From a virus, in IMG/VR virus record IMGVR_UViG_3300028746_000026, positions 1 through 34,546 of that record: DNA of 34,546 nucleotides, one strand, 5' to 3'. Each line of letters begins with the position of its first letter. The first letter of the stretch is position 1. A program made the position numbers and the translations under genes. Positions 19,958 to 26,532 of the stretch are shown piece by piece. The notes beneath the pieces were generated by a model that saw only the letters and a program-made list of their open reading frames with translations, did no database searches and was not told where the DNA came from.

Positions 19958-20884
19958 TTGAAGCGAACGGCGATGCAGCACACGAAACTGAAGAGATTGG
20001 TTAGGGCCTTGAAGGTTCCACAGTACGCCGCTGTGGGCATTCTTGAATCACTTTGGCACCTCACCGCACGAGAGGCCCCTGAAGGCAACATAGGCAAGCT
20101 ATCGAACGAAGACATAGCGGCCTGGATTGATTGGGAGTGCGATTCAGACGACTTGATTGCAGCATTGGTAACTGCAGGATGGATAGACCACGACACAGAT
20201 AACAGGCTGGTTATTCATGACTGGCACGAGCATGCAGATGACGCTACAAAACTCGCCATGAAGAGAAAAGCTGCTACAAGGTCGGAATGTGTGGGACAAG
20301 TTCCGACAGAAAACAACAAAACACCACTGCCAGAGCCTTTGCCAGAGCCAGTGCCAGAGAAGAAACAAGCAACTACTTCCACCATCGCTCCGCTCGGTGC
20401 GGTCGCAACCGTTCATCCGGATTTGGAGATTTACAACGCCTACCCCCGCAAAGAAGGAAAGGGAGCGGCGATGACGGAGATCAACAGGGCCGTTGCAAGG
20501 CTGGCGAAGGGTGAGGCACCACATGCCGCCATGACTAAGTTGGAGGCGCAGAGATACCTCATGCGAAGAGTTCTCGAGTATGCGCGGAGTCCGGTTGGGA
20601 GCCAATCGGACAAGACTAAGATCCCGCACCCTGCAACATGGTTTCACCAGAAGCGTTACGACGACGATCAAGCAAATTGGCACCGAACGGAGATGACAAG
20701 TGGAAGACAGCATAGCAAAACAGGCGGAAACCTCGATGCAGGTGCGCAGGCCATCGCTTATTTTGAACAAGCAGAAAGAAATAGTGAACCTATTGCTGAA
20801 GTGCAGCATGAGGAAGGGATCGGCGGTGACAGCGGAGACCTTCGCCATCTACGCACAGGATCTATCGACCTACGAGCTGGGTGA
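19958..20884 (+). CDS. Phage replication protein (winged-helix, O/DnaD-like)
   Basis: The protein has 308 residues. The TTG start has AAGGGG six bases upstream; the ATG at 19973 is an alternative. Residues 10-100 form a winged-helix replication-initiator-like domain (KLKRLVRALKVPQYAAVGILE, IGKLSNEDIAAWI, LVIHDWHEHADD). A Pro/Glu/Thr linker (115-145) leads to a C-terminal domain with YPRKEGKGAA and PHPATWFHQKRYDDD, which is typical of phage replication proteins. Origin binding or helicase loading is inferred. The last 62 codons are read in a second frame by the next gene. No separate helicase or loader gene is evident in this window. Confidence 0.72.
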   Translation: MKRTAMQHTKLKRLVRALKVPQYAAVGILESLWHLTAREAPEGNIGKLSNEDIAAWIDWECDSDDLIAALVTAGWIDHDTDNRLVIHDWHEHADDATKLAMKRKAATRSECVGQVPTENNKTPLPEPLPEPVPEKKQATTSTIAPLGAVATVHPDLEIYNAYPRKEGKGAAMTEINRAVARLAKGEAPHAAMTKLEAQRYLMRRVLEYARSPVGSQSDKTKIPHPATWFHQKRYDDDQANWHRTEMTSGRQHSKTGGNLDAGAQAIAYFEQAERNSEPIAEVQHEEGIGGDSGDLRHLRTGSIDLRAG

Positions 20885-21125
20885 CATCGAGGCAGTCCTT
20901 GATGAAATAGGCAAGGAAGCCCCGCAAGACTTCAAGCAGCTCTGGCCTGCAGTAGGCACGATCATCCAGGCCATTGAGATCAAGATCCGCGCACGTAAGG
21001 CGGCTTCAAATGATCCCGGCAGGCGGTGGCTGGAATACCTCGAAAAGTTCAAGGCTGAGGGTGGTCAAGTTACAGATGTGGGGCAACTGCTCTGTGAAGT
21101 TATTGCAAAGGTGGGAGTGGAGTAA
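20700..21125 (+). CDS. Replication-module protein overlapping the initiator gene
   Basis: The protein has 141 residues. The GTG start has GGAG seven bases upstream and lies 185 bases inside the previous gene in another frame; an ATG at 20736 is an alternative. LNKQKEIVNLLL, then AVTAETFAIYAQDLSTYELGDIEAVLDEIG and LWPAVGTIIQAIE, match a small phage family found in replication modules (helical, Asp-Leu-x4-Leu-x-Asp-[IV]-x-Ala-Val-Leu, then a Pro-x-[LV]-Gly helix). A helicase-loader partner role is inferred from position. It ends in a TAATG overlap with the zinc gene. Confidence 0.7.
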   Translation: MEDSIAKQAETSMQVRRPSLILNKQKEIVNLLLKCSMRKGSAVTAETFAIYAQDLSTYELGDIEAVLDEIGKEAPQDFKQLWPAVGTIIQAIEIKIRARKAASNDPGRRWLEYLEKFKAEGGQVTDVGQLLCEVIAKVGVE

Positions 21126-21388
21126 TGGCGTGGACTGAGCAAGATTTGGCTAACCAGCGCAGGCGACGGGAAAGGCGAAGGCTGAAGGGTTTATGTGAGC
21201 AATGTGGAAGGCAACCCTCAAGGGAAGGCAAGACGCAATGCTCGATATGTGTTTCTAAGAATGGAGGGCCCTTGATTAGTCGGTACAAAATATTCAAGAA
21301 GCGTGGGCCGAAGCGTAAACCTACGACACCAGAAGATTTGATGGAAATAGCAGATCGTCTTTATCGCCTTAGAAGGATGGTTGCATGA
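21125..21388 (+). CDS. Basic small zinc-ribbon protein
   Basis: The protein has 87 residues, with its start at a TAATG overlap. An Arg-rich helix (NQRRRRERRRLKG) precedes CEQCG (24-28) and CSIC (39-42), a four-Cys zinc site, followed by KKRGPKRKP and a helix. The layout (Arg helix, G-x-C-x2-CG, K-T-x-C-x2-C) recurs in small phage proteins. DNA or RNA binding is inferred from charge. The stop overlaps the methyltransferase start (ATGA). Confidence 0.65.
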   Translation: MAWTEQDLANQRRRRERRRLKGLCEQCGRQPSREGKTQCSICVSKNGGPLISRYKIFKKRGPKRKPTTPEDLMEIADRLYRLRRMVA

Positions 21389-22119
21389 GCTACACAATGG
21401 GTTCTCTCTTTGCGGGGATAGGCGGCTTTGATTTGGGCTTCACGAGGGCGGGTTTCGACGTTACTTGGGAAGTAGAAATAGACCCTTATTGCCAGAAAGT
21501 GTTGGCAAAGAACTTTCCGGAGGCAGAACGTTTTGGAGACATCAGAGAGTGCGGCAGTCACAACCTCAAGCCCGTTGACGTTATCTGCGGAGGATTCCCC
21601 TGTCAGGACATCAGCAACGCCGGCCGAAAAGCTGGAATCGATGGTAAGCGCTCCGGACTATGGGCAGAAATGCTTCGAATCGTTTGCGAGTTACGACCCA
21701 AGCTTGTGCTTATTGAGAACGTCTCAGCTCTCGTTGCATTCGGACTGGAACGAGTGCTTTGTGACCTTGCCGCCAACGGGTTTGATGCGGAGTGGGAGGT
21801 TATATCCGCGGCGGCGGTGGGGGCCGGTCACCTCCGGGAGAGGATCTGGATTCTTGCCTACCCCATGTGCGAGGGACAGCAAGGACATATCCCGTGGGAA
21901 GGTGTTCTTGAGTCAAATAAATCGCCATTCGCCAAGCATAGCAACGCAGGTTTTGACCACTGGAAGGGACTGGAAGACTTTGCTGCCGGCCTACCTGAAA
22001 TCGATGGGCTATCCGTTGGACTGGTTCGAAGGTGTGTCCAAGGACTAGGCAATGCAGTAGTTCCTCAGATCCCCGAGATGATAGCAACGCGCATAAAGCA
22101 AGCACTGGAGGCCGCATGA
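21385..22119 (+). CDS. dcm: C5 DNA cytosine methyltransferase, compact
   Basis: The protein has 244 residues and starts at an ATGA overlap. Motifs in order are SLFAGIGGFDLGF (I, SAM), Glu-Ile-Asp (II), GDIRE (III), GGFPCQDISNAGRK (IV, catalytic Cys), ENVSAL (VI), GAGHLRERIWILAYP (VIII) and GLGNAVVPQIPEMIA (IX-X). The gap between VIII and IX-X is only about 55 residues, so the target-recognition domain is very short. By family knowledge it makes 5-methylcytosine, probably to shield phage DNA from host restriction. No cognate nuclease is adjacent. A 172-codon open frame overlaps 21533-22048 in another register. Confidence 0.92.
   Translation: MSYTMGSLFAGIGGFDLGFTRAGFDVTWEVEIDPYCQKVLAKNFPEAERFGDIRECGSHNLKPVDVICGGFPCQDISNAGRKAGIDGKRSGLWAEMLRIVCELRPKLVLIENVSALVAFGLERVLCDLAANGFDAEWEVISAAAVGAGHLRERIWILAYPMCEGQQGHIPWEGVLESNKSPFAKHSNAGFDHWKGLEDFAAGLPEIDGLSVGLVRRCVQGLGNAVVPQIPEMIATRIKQALEAA
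21533..22048 (+). CDS. Second-frame ORF inside the C5 methyltransferase gene
   Basis: This frame is open for 172 codons (TTG 21533; a TTG at 21575 is an alternative) entirely within the methyltransferase gene, shifted by +1. The product reads SAEDSPVRTSATPAEK, SLCLLRTSQLSL, TGLMRSGRLYPRR, GSGFLPTPCARD and finally SMGYPLDWFEGVSKD. These blocks resemble, from memory, a family of phage proteins with W-R-T-S-Q, P-R-S-G-x-M-R-N-G, L-P-T-P-x-A-x-D and an MGFP-x-GWTD end, which occur with or within C5 methyltransferase genes. Motif VIII of the enzyme and the L-P-T-P block are the same DNA. No ribosome site is obvious. It may be real dual coding or a by-product of conserved motifs. Confidence 0.42.
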   Translation: METSESAAVTTSSPLTLSAEDSPVRTSATPAEKLESMVSAPDYGQKCFESFASYDPSLCLLRTSQLSLHSDWNECFVTLPPTGLMRSGRLYPRRRWGPVTSGRGSGFLPTPCARDSKDISRGKVFLSQINRHSPSIATQVLTTGRDWKTLLPAYLKSMGYPLDWFEGVSKD

Positions 22120-22415
22120 GCAAGTACCACGCTAAGCGATCGGGTGCCTTCGCCTCCAAGCGCGAAGCAAATAGAGCTGGCGATCTGGAGCTGCAGCAGA
22201 AGCTAGGACTTATATCCGATTTGGAGTACCAGGTGAAATTCGAGTTGGTACCCAAGCAAGACGGTGAGCGTGCAGTGACCTACACGGCGGACTTCCGCTA
22301 CAAGGAAAACGGCCAGACAGTAGTTGAGGATTCGAAGGGCATGAAGACCCAGCAGTATGTGATTCGCAGGAAATTGATGCTTTACATTCACGGCATAAAA
22401 GTGAGGGAAACCTAA
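22116..22415 (+). CDS. DUF1064-type phage protein
   Basis: The protein has 99 residues, with its start at an ATGA overlap with the methyltransferase. KYHAKRSGAFASKREANRAGDLELQQKLGLISDLEYQ and TADFRYKENGQTVVEDSKGMKTQQYVIRRKL follow the DUF1064 pattern; Asp-Phe-x-Tyr...Val-Glu-Asp-x-Lys-Gly carries acidic residues and a Lys like a PD-(D/E)xK nuclease core. A nuclease role is therefore plausible by family knowledge but not shown. It lies in the replication/modification module, where Holliday-junction or restriction-like activities would fit. Confidence 0.82.
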   Translation: MSKYHAKRSGAFASKREANRAGDLELQQKLGLISDLEYQVKFELVPKQDGERAVTYTADFRYKENGQTVVEDSKGMKTQQYVIRRKLMLYIHGIKVRET

Positions 22416-22756
22416 TGCACACAGACAGAGAATTGCAAATGTTCATCCGCGGAGAGATACGAGAGCAGGGCTGGAAGTCGCCCTGGAGGGTAGATCAGGA
22501 AAGGCGCAGAGCGGAAGAAAGAAGCAGTCTAATAACCTACCAGCCAGAGATGACAAGGGTTCCACCAAATAGGCCCTATCTGGTATGCAGGCAATGTCCC
22601 GCGAAGATAAGCCGCATGTCGAAATCGGGGTGCTGCCGCAAGTGCGGAGCTAAGAGAGTGGCTAAGAAAAAGTGCATCTTCTGCAATCAAGAACTGCGGA
22701 AGGTAAACACAACTGGGCGATGCATGAAGCACAGAGCTATGAAGGAGGCTGCATGA
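22415..22756 (+). CDS. Zinc-finger-like early protein
   Basis: The protein has 113 residues and starts at a TAATG overlap. The first half is charged and helical (RGEIREQGWKSPWRVDQERRR). The second half has CRQC (58-61), CCRKC (72-76) and CIFC (87-90) plus Cys102 and a His, enough for two zinc sites on a strongly basic chain. Nucleic-acid binding is inferred. GAAGGAGG at its 3' end is the ribosome site for the next gene. Confidence 0.6.
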   Translation: MHTDRELQMFIRGEIREQGWKSPWRVDQERRRAEERSSLITYQPEMTRVPPNRPYLVCRQCPAKISRMSKSGCCRKCGAKRVAKKKCIFCNQELRKVNTTGRCMKHRAMKEAA

Positions 22757-22959
22757 CCCTACAATCTATGCCAGAGACAGAAGCTAAGCCCTGGATGAAT
22801 GACCAGCTCGACCATGCGTGCAGGTCAGAATCTAACCGCCTGCATTACAAAAGGCCGGCACTCTCTGCAATAGAAAATCGCGAACTCGACCAAACCTCAG
22901 CTGATTTGGAAACCCTCTACAACAGATCTGGAGCCTATATGGGCAAGGAGACGATGTGA
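22753..22959 (+). CDS. 68-residue early protein, unknown
   Basis: The ATG has GAAGGAGG five bases upstream and overlaps the previous stop (ATGA). The product is soluble, polar and helical (HACRSESNRLHYKRPALSAIENRELDQTSADLETLYNRSG). I recognise no family. The strong ribosome site supports translation. Confidence 0.6.
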   Translation: MTLQSMPETEAKPWMNDQLDHACRSESNRLHYKRPALSAIENRELDQTSADLETLYNRSGAYMGKETM

Positions 22960-23342
22960 CCGAGACAATTCTAAACATCAAGGATTTGGATTCAGGGCGA
23001 TCCGCAGGCTACGAAGTTGTAACTAACCTGCAATCTATCAAACTGCACATCGACAATCATCAAGATTGCTGCGAGTCGTGGGGATGGTTTTGGTGCAACG
23101 ACAAGCCCGAGGACTTCATTGGTGCCCAACTAATGGCTGTATCGCTCACCGACGAAGCACTAAACACCAAGATCATCGCAGACCATGAAGCCGATTCCCG
23201 CGATGAGGGTGGAATTATGTTCGTCAATTTAGAAACCGATCGCGGCAAGTTACAGTTCGTTGCCTATAACTCCCACAACGGCTATTACGGGCATACGGCG
23301 ACAGTCGAGTGCACCCAAATGAATCACGAAGAAACGCTTTAG
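22956..23342 (+). CDS. Conserved phage protein (DUF7448-like, tentative)
   Basis: The protein has 128 residues and starts at a GTG overlapping the previous stop. LQSIKLHIDNHQDCCESWGWFWCND (25-49) and KLQFVAYNSHNGYYGHTATVEC match a small single-domain family seen in phages and bacteria, with its Cys-Cys-Glu-x-Trp-Gly and Tyr-Asn-x-His-Asn-Gly-Tyr-Tyr-Gly signatures; from memory this is DUF7448. Its biochemical role is not known to me. A 32-base gap follows, the first clear break in this gene run. Confidence 0.7.
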   Translation: MTETILNIKDLDSGRSAGYEVVTNLQSIKLHIDNHQDCCESWGWFWCNDKPEDFIGAQLMAVSLTDEALNTKIIADHEADSRDEGGIMFVNLETDRGKLQFVAYNSHNGYYGHTATVECTQMNHEETL

Positions 23343-23374
23343 CTCACTACCAATGATGGGAAAGGGGAACGGAA

Positions 23375-23560
23375 ATGGTAATAAAAATAGAATTCAATCT
23401 TAGGGATAAAGACAATTGGGACTTCTTCAATGACGTTCTTCTATCAGCAAAGGCCCGAGGGTTTCATTGCAACGGAACCGATGTGCTGCACAAGAAGGCC
23501 GAAGATCCACCTGAACCATCCCCTCTATCCACCGAGACAGCCACGAAAGGGAAGTCGTGA
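23375..23560 (+). CDS. 61-residue accessory protein, unknown
   Basis: The ATG follows a purine-rich GGGGAACGGAA stretch. The product starts with a strand (VIKIEFNLRD), then a helix (NWDFFNDVLLSAKARGF), then a Pro/Thr-rich tail that overlaps the next gene (GTGA). It is the first member of a run of accessory genes whose starts and Pro-rich linkers resemble each other. No function is assigned. Confidence 0.55.
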   Translation: MVIKIEFNLRDKDNWDFFNDVLLSAKARGFHCNGTDVLHKKAEDPPEPSPLSTETATKGKS

Positions 23561-23970
23561 GCGACGAAGTAAAGCCTTTTGCACCCGTTGCCGAGACTAG
23601 CGTCTCTAGCCCTGAACGCGAGCTGGAATTCCCCCATTCAACCTGTGTTGAGTGTGGCAAGAAGATACCGTCCGGAGATATGCAGAAGTGTGAATTTGGA
23701 AGCTACTGCTCATGGCGAGTGCCTAAAGCTGTACGCGACTTCATCTCGTATCGCAGCCGCCTATCTAGGGAAGAGAGTGCCACCCAGCCAACAGAGAGTG
23801 CCGCAGCCATAGTGAAAGCTTTGCGCAAGGCGGTGAAGGCGATAGAGGAACTCTACTCGACTGAGCGCGGAGTCTATCAACACAGCGAGGAATGTCGCGC
23901 CGTACATGCTTTCCTCAGTGAAGCTAGAAGCGCCCTTGCACCCTACTCGGCTCCCAAGGGAGGCAACTAG
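23557..23970 (+). CDS. Zinc-knuckle accessory protein
   Basis: The protein has 137 residues and starts at a GTG in a GTGA overlap. CVECGKKIPSGDMQKCEFGSYC (30-51) gives four Cys for one zinc site. A helix with a LYSTERGVYQHSEECRAVHAFLSEARSAL segment follows, giving further Cys and His. The C-terminus is Pro/Gly-rich. Its role is unknown; it is one of several zinc-knuckle proteins in this stretch. Confidence 0.55.
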   Translation: MSDEVKPFAPVAETSVSSPERELEFPHSTCVECGKKIPSGDMQKCEFGSYCSWRVPKAVRDFISYRSRLSREESATQPTESAAAIVKALRKAVKAIEELYSTERGVYQHSEECRAVHAFLSEARSALAPYSAPKGGN

Positions 23971-24290
23971 TGACCGATCCTATCCCCTCAGTATCCCCAG
24001 CCAGCGAACTGTCAGATTTGCAATTGGAAGTTTTGCGGGATCTGGAATCTGCCGTGCGCAACAATCAGGGCCGCAGGATAGCTCCGATTGATTTAGGTGG
24101 GCAAGACGGATCTCACCACTCCGCAACGCTGGCTCAGTTATGCAAGAAGGGCTTGGCTACCCGCCGCAAGCATGTGTTCTTCGGCGACTGCAGCTGCAAG
24201 GTTGGACCTGAAGCTATGTTCGGTCACCGCTGCCGAGGAAGCTTCTCGTATGGAATTACCGCAGCAGGAATCGAGGCTGTCCATGACTAA
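23970..24290 (+). CDS. Winged-helix-like accessory protein
   Basis: The protein has 106 residues and its GTG overlaps the previous TAG. After a Pro/Ser-rich start containing SVSPASEL, residues 14-106 look like a helical DNA-binding fold: LQLEVLRDLESAVRN, HHSATLAQLCKKGLATRRKH, then a Cys-containing loop and RGSFSYGITAAGIEAV, a typical beta-wing and final helix. A transcriptional or DNA-binding role is inferred only from shape. Confidence 0.52.
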   Translation: MTDPIPSVSPASELSDLQLEVLRDLESAVRNNQGRRIAPIDLGGQDGSHHSATLAQLCKKGLATRRKHVFFGDCSCKVGPEAMFGHRCRGSFSYGITAAGIEAVHD

Positions 24291-24326
24291 ACCCCTATCC
24301 CCAGCACACCCAAAAAGGAGAAATAT

Positions 24327-24494
24327 ATGCAACTGATATATGAGCTTTACGGACTTATCGAAGAGGATGGACCAAACGAGGGAGAGTTTGTTTGCGAACT
24401 CTCTAAAGAAGAATGCGAGTCCGCAACCGCTTTGGGCAACAGGACTATAAGCATGCAGGTTTACCAGTATGGGAAGCAGGCATCCCATGAATAA
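24327..24494 (+). CDS. 55-residue accessory protein, unknown
   Basis: The ATG has AAAAGGAG six bases upstream, a strong ribosome site after a 36-base gap. The product is acidic (LIEEDGPNEGEFVCELSKEEC) with two Cys and a Tyr-rich C-terminal strand (ISMQVYQYGK). It overlaps the following membrane micro-protein by eight bases. No family is recognised. Confidence 0.55.
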   Translation: MQLIYELYGLIEEDGPNEGEFVCELSKEECESATALGNRTISMQVYQYGKQASHE

Positions 24495-24621
24495 ACCAGT
24501 TCCAGTATCCCTAGCACAAATAAGTGATGAGACTATAAGTTTCTTGTGCTTGTGCACGCTGTTCGGCGGATTCGTAGTTGGATTCTTCGTAGCCGCACTA
24601 ATTTTTGGAGGTATTCGATGA
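24487..24621 (+). CDS. 44-residue membrane micro-protein
   Basis: The ATG lies in the previous gene's end. The first 17 residues contain PVPVSLAQISDE, encoded by a DNA segment repeated 380 bases downstream, and the rest is one membrane segment (LFGGFVVGFFVAALIFGG). The stop overlaps the zinc-mosaic start (ATGA). The ribosome site is weak. The N-terminus and membrane segment look like an exon-shuffled join of two modules. Confidence 0.5.
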   Translation: MNKPVPVSLAQISDETISFLCLCTLFGGFVVGFFVAALIFGGIR

Positions 24622-24911
24622 AATGCTCAGCGTCAGTGAACGTATCTCACAAGGTTTCTGGACAAGGATTCGGCTACGGCACACAAGAATGCGATCTTGA
24701 GGAGGGGCATGCTGGATTCCACCGTTTAGGTCAAGTTAGCTGGGCCGACGCACGCTCCCGACTAGAACCAGTTCCAGCCTCCCCAGCACGGCCCACCGAC
24801 AGAAATATGTCCAATAAAGACAAAATAAGAAAGTGGATGGCTAATAACGGAGAAGATGAACCGTTTGACGAGCTATTATCGCAGCCCTCCCCAGCACAAA
24901 TAAGTGATGAG
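24513..24911 (+). repeat. Dispersed 19-bp direct repeat (two copies) and related Pro-linker motifs
   Basis: AGCACAAATAAGTGATGAG occurs at 24513-24531 and 24893-24911, and both copies are translated as AQISDE. The preceding bases (CCAGTATCCCT and GCAGCCCTCCCC) are related, and TCCCCAGC-type sequence also appears at about 23994-24003, 24299-24305 and 24780-24787, encoding SPA-type linkers. The series suggests recombination between short linker sequences has shuffled modules. Confidence 0.75.
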
Positions 24912-25796
24912 CAAGCCGAGTATCACACTGAATGCCGCTATCCCGATTGCCAGTGCAAGCGCGTGGCTGATCCAAAGGCAGACTTCGGGTTCAAGCTCAT
25001 ATGCGAAGCTCCTCCGCTTCCACCGGGGCGTGATCCAGTCCATCCACTACTAACGGGAGATGTGACGTGCTCTGAATGCAGCCACAACATCCATCAATCT
25101 GTAGATGGGACATGGGTGGCTGTTGACGGCTTCTCTTGCGGCACCGCAGATGATGGCAAGCATGTTCCCAAATACCGCGCCGGACAGCCTAAAGGTGGCC
25201 ATTGGACTAATCCATGCGGTTATTGTGGCTCGCCTGCGGGTAGTCCATGCGTGAATCACGCTGGCACCAAGCCGATAAAGCATGTGCACCTAAAAAGGTT
25301 GGAACCAGTTGAAGCGGTAAGCACTGCGCCAAAGGTTACGCACGCATTTGTTGATTCGGGTATAACCGCAGGCAATACTGGAATCCCGTTGTGCGATGAA
25401 TGTGGAGGAAGCGAACGCCTATATGTGCACAAGCAGAGCACTCCTCTACCGCAACAGGGATGTGAGCACGACTTAGATCCCACGTTCTGCGGATATTGCA
25501 TAGACGATCGTACTGCATCGCCTAGGGATGGGATAGATCTTATTAAAGAGGAGAGGCTTCGGCAAATCGAGTCTGAACATTGGACGCCCGCACATGACGA
25601 TAAGCACACCACATTCGAACTCACCCGCGCAGCAGTAAGCTACGCATTCTCAGTGGTCAACATTTACAGCGTGGCCAACTGGTGGCCTTGGGATTGGAGT
25701 TGGTACAAACCCTCAGACGATCCTATCCGCAACCTTGTCAAAGCCGGGGCACTAATTGCAGCAGAAATCGACCGTATTCAAAGGAGCCAGAAATGA
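24618..25796 (+). CDS. Multi-module zinc-knuckle mosaic protein
   Basis: The protein has 392 residues, with its start at an ATGA overlap. It reads as a string of small phage modules joined by Pro-rich linkers: C-x-L-x2-GHAGFH (25-35), a helix with SNKDKIRKWMANNG (65-78), CRYPDCQC (106-113), CSEC...DGTWVAVDGFSC (151-174), CGYCGSPAGSPC...HVHLKRLE (200-229), CDECGG (259-264), CEHDLDPTFCGYC (282-294), and a C-terminal domain (303-392) with KEERLRQIESEHWTPAHDDKH and WPWDWSWYKP...KAGALIAAEIDRI, a widely seen phage domain of unknown role. The parts can each be matched to phage families; the assembly is unusual. It probably binds several zinc ions. Confidence 0.7.
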   Translation: MKCSASVNVSHKVSGQGFGYGTQECDLEEGHAGFHRLGQVSWADARSRLEPVPASPARPTDRNMSNKDKIRKWMANNGEDEPFDELLSQPSPAQISDEQAEYHTECRYPDCQCKRVADPKADFGFKLICEAPPLPPGRDPVHPLLTGDVTCSECSHNIHQSVDGTWVAVDGFSCGTADDGKHVPKYRAGQPKGGHWTNPCGYCGSPAGSPCVNHAGTKPIKHVHLKRLEPVEAVSTAPKVTHAFVDSGITAGNTGIPLCDECGGSERLYVHKQSTPLPQQGCEHDLDPTFCGYCIDDRTASPRDGIDLIKEERLRQIESEHWTPAHDDKHTTFELTRAAVSYAFSVVNIYSVANWWPWDWSWYKPSDDPIRNLVKAGALIAAEIDRIQRSQK

Positions 25797-26323
25797 ATCC
25801 AAAACCACCCGCTCTACCGCAACAGGAGGAGACAGCCATAAAAAGCAGATTCGAATCCACCTGCCGTCATTGTTCTAAGCCGATCAAATGCAGGGTCATA
25901 CCCGGCGAGTGGTGGCATATCGACACTAGCAACGCTTTCTGTGTAAATGGAACTTACGGATTCGTGGCTGAACCCATTTCCACTCCTCTACTGGGGCAAG
26001 ATGAGCCAGCAGTTCCATTAATTCGCTATGACGCGGTGGTCAAAATAGACCCTGAAACTTATGTGGCAGGAGCTGTCTACCATCCCAGCGAAGACGGAGC
26101 GGTAGTTTGGTACGCACGATATGAAGAAATATCGGCCGAGCTAACCCAAGCTGTAACCTCCTTAGCTGCCGCAAACCGGAGAATGTCCACTTTATTCAAG
26201 GTGATAGAGAGCAGAACGAACGCAATGAATGCCTCAGAGAAGCGAGCCGAACTTGCTGAATCCAAGCTATCTGAAGCGCAACAGACTATAGCGAAGTTGG
26301 AATCAGAAAAGGCGGCGAAATGA
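25793..26323 (+). CDS. Zinc site plus coiled-coil accessory protein
   Basis: The protein has 176 residues. The ATG has AAAGGAG six bases upstream and overlaps the previous stop (ATGA). It opens with ALPQQEE, encoded by a 15-base segment (25812-25826) also present at 25444-25458. TCRHCSKPIKC and WWHIDTSNAFC (23-49) form a likely zinc site. Residues 110-176 are a continuous coiled coil (NRRMSTLFKVIESRTNAMN, KLSEAQQTIAKLESEKAAK). An oligomeric scaffold role is possible; no function is known. Confidence 0.6.
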   Translation: MNPKPPALPQQEETAIKSRFESTCRHCSKPIKCRVIPGEWWHIDTSNAFCVNGTYGFVAEPISTPLLGQDEPAVPLIRYDAVVKIDPETYVAGAVYHPSEDGAVVWYARYEEISAELTQAVTSLAAANRRMSTLFKVIESRTNAMNASEKRAELAESKLSEAQQTIAKLESEKAAK

Positions 26324-26532
26324 GCGACAATCCGCACGTTAGATATTTACTATTCGGCTGGCTTGGTGTCATGTACGGAATGGTGATGGGTTACGCGCTG
26401 TCGGGTTTAGCTCCTCACACTGGAATCTACATGCTGTTCGGGGCAATGATTGTCGGGCCTCTAGTGACTTCAATTTGCCAAAGCCATTATATAAAGAAAC
26501 ACAAGAAACCGGAGGCACCCATTGACTTATAA
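26320..26532 (+). CDS. Two-pass small membrane protein
   Basis: The protein has 70 residues and starts at an ATGA overlap. Two hydrophobic segments (LLFGWLGVMYGMVMGYAL and GIYMLFGAMIVGPLVTSI) are joined by a short loop, with a basic C-terminus (YIKKHKKPE). It overlaps the lipoprotein gene by 11 bases. A holin-like topology is possible, but the location in the accessory region and pairing with a lipoprotein suggest a membrane exclusion factor instead. Both are inference. Confidence 0.55.
   Translation: MSDNPHVRYLLFGWLGVMYGMVMGYALSGLAPHTGIYMLFGAMIVGPLVTSICQSHYIKKHKKPEAPIDL

Noticed and set aside
20700-20884. Programmed frameshift fusing the two replication genes
   Set aside because: No slippery heptamer was seen near the junction and the second gene has its own GTG and ribosome site.
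21800-22255. Minus-strand 151-residue ORF opposite the methyltransferase
   Set aside because: The sequence is low in recognisable structure and the + strand has a verified enzyme; unlike the second-frame + ORF I see no family-like motifs.
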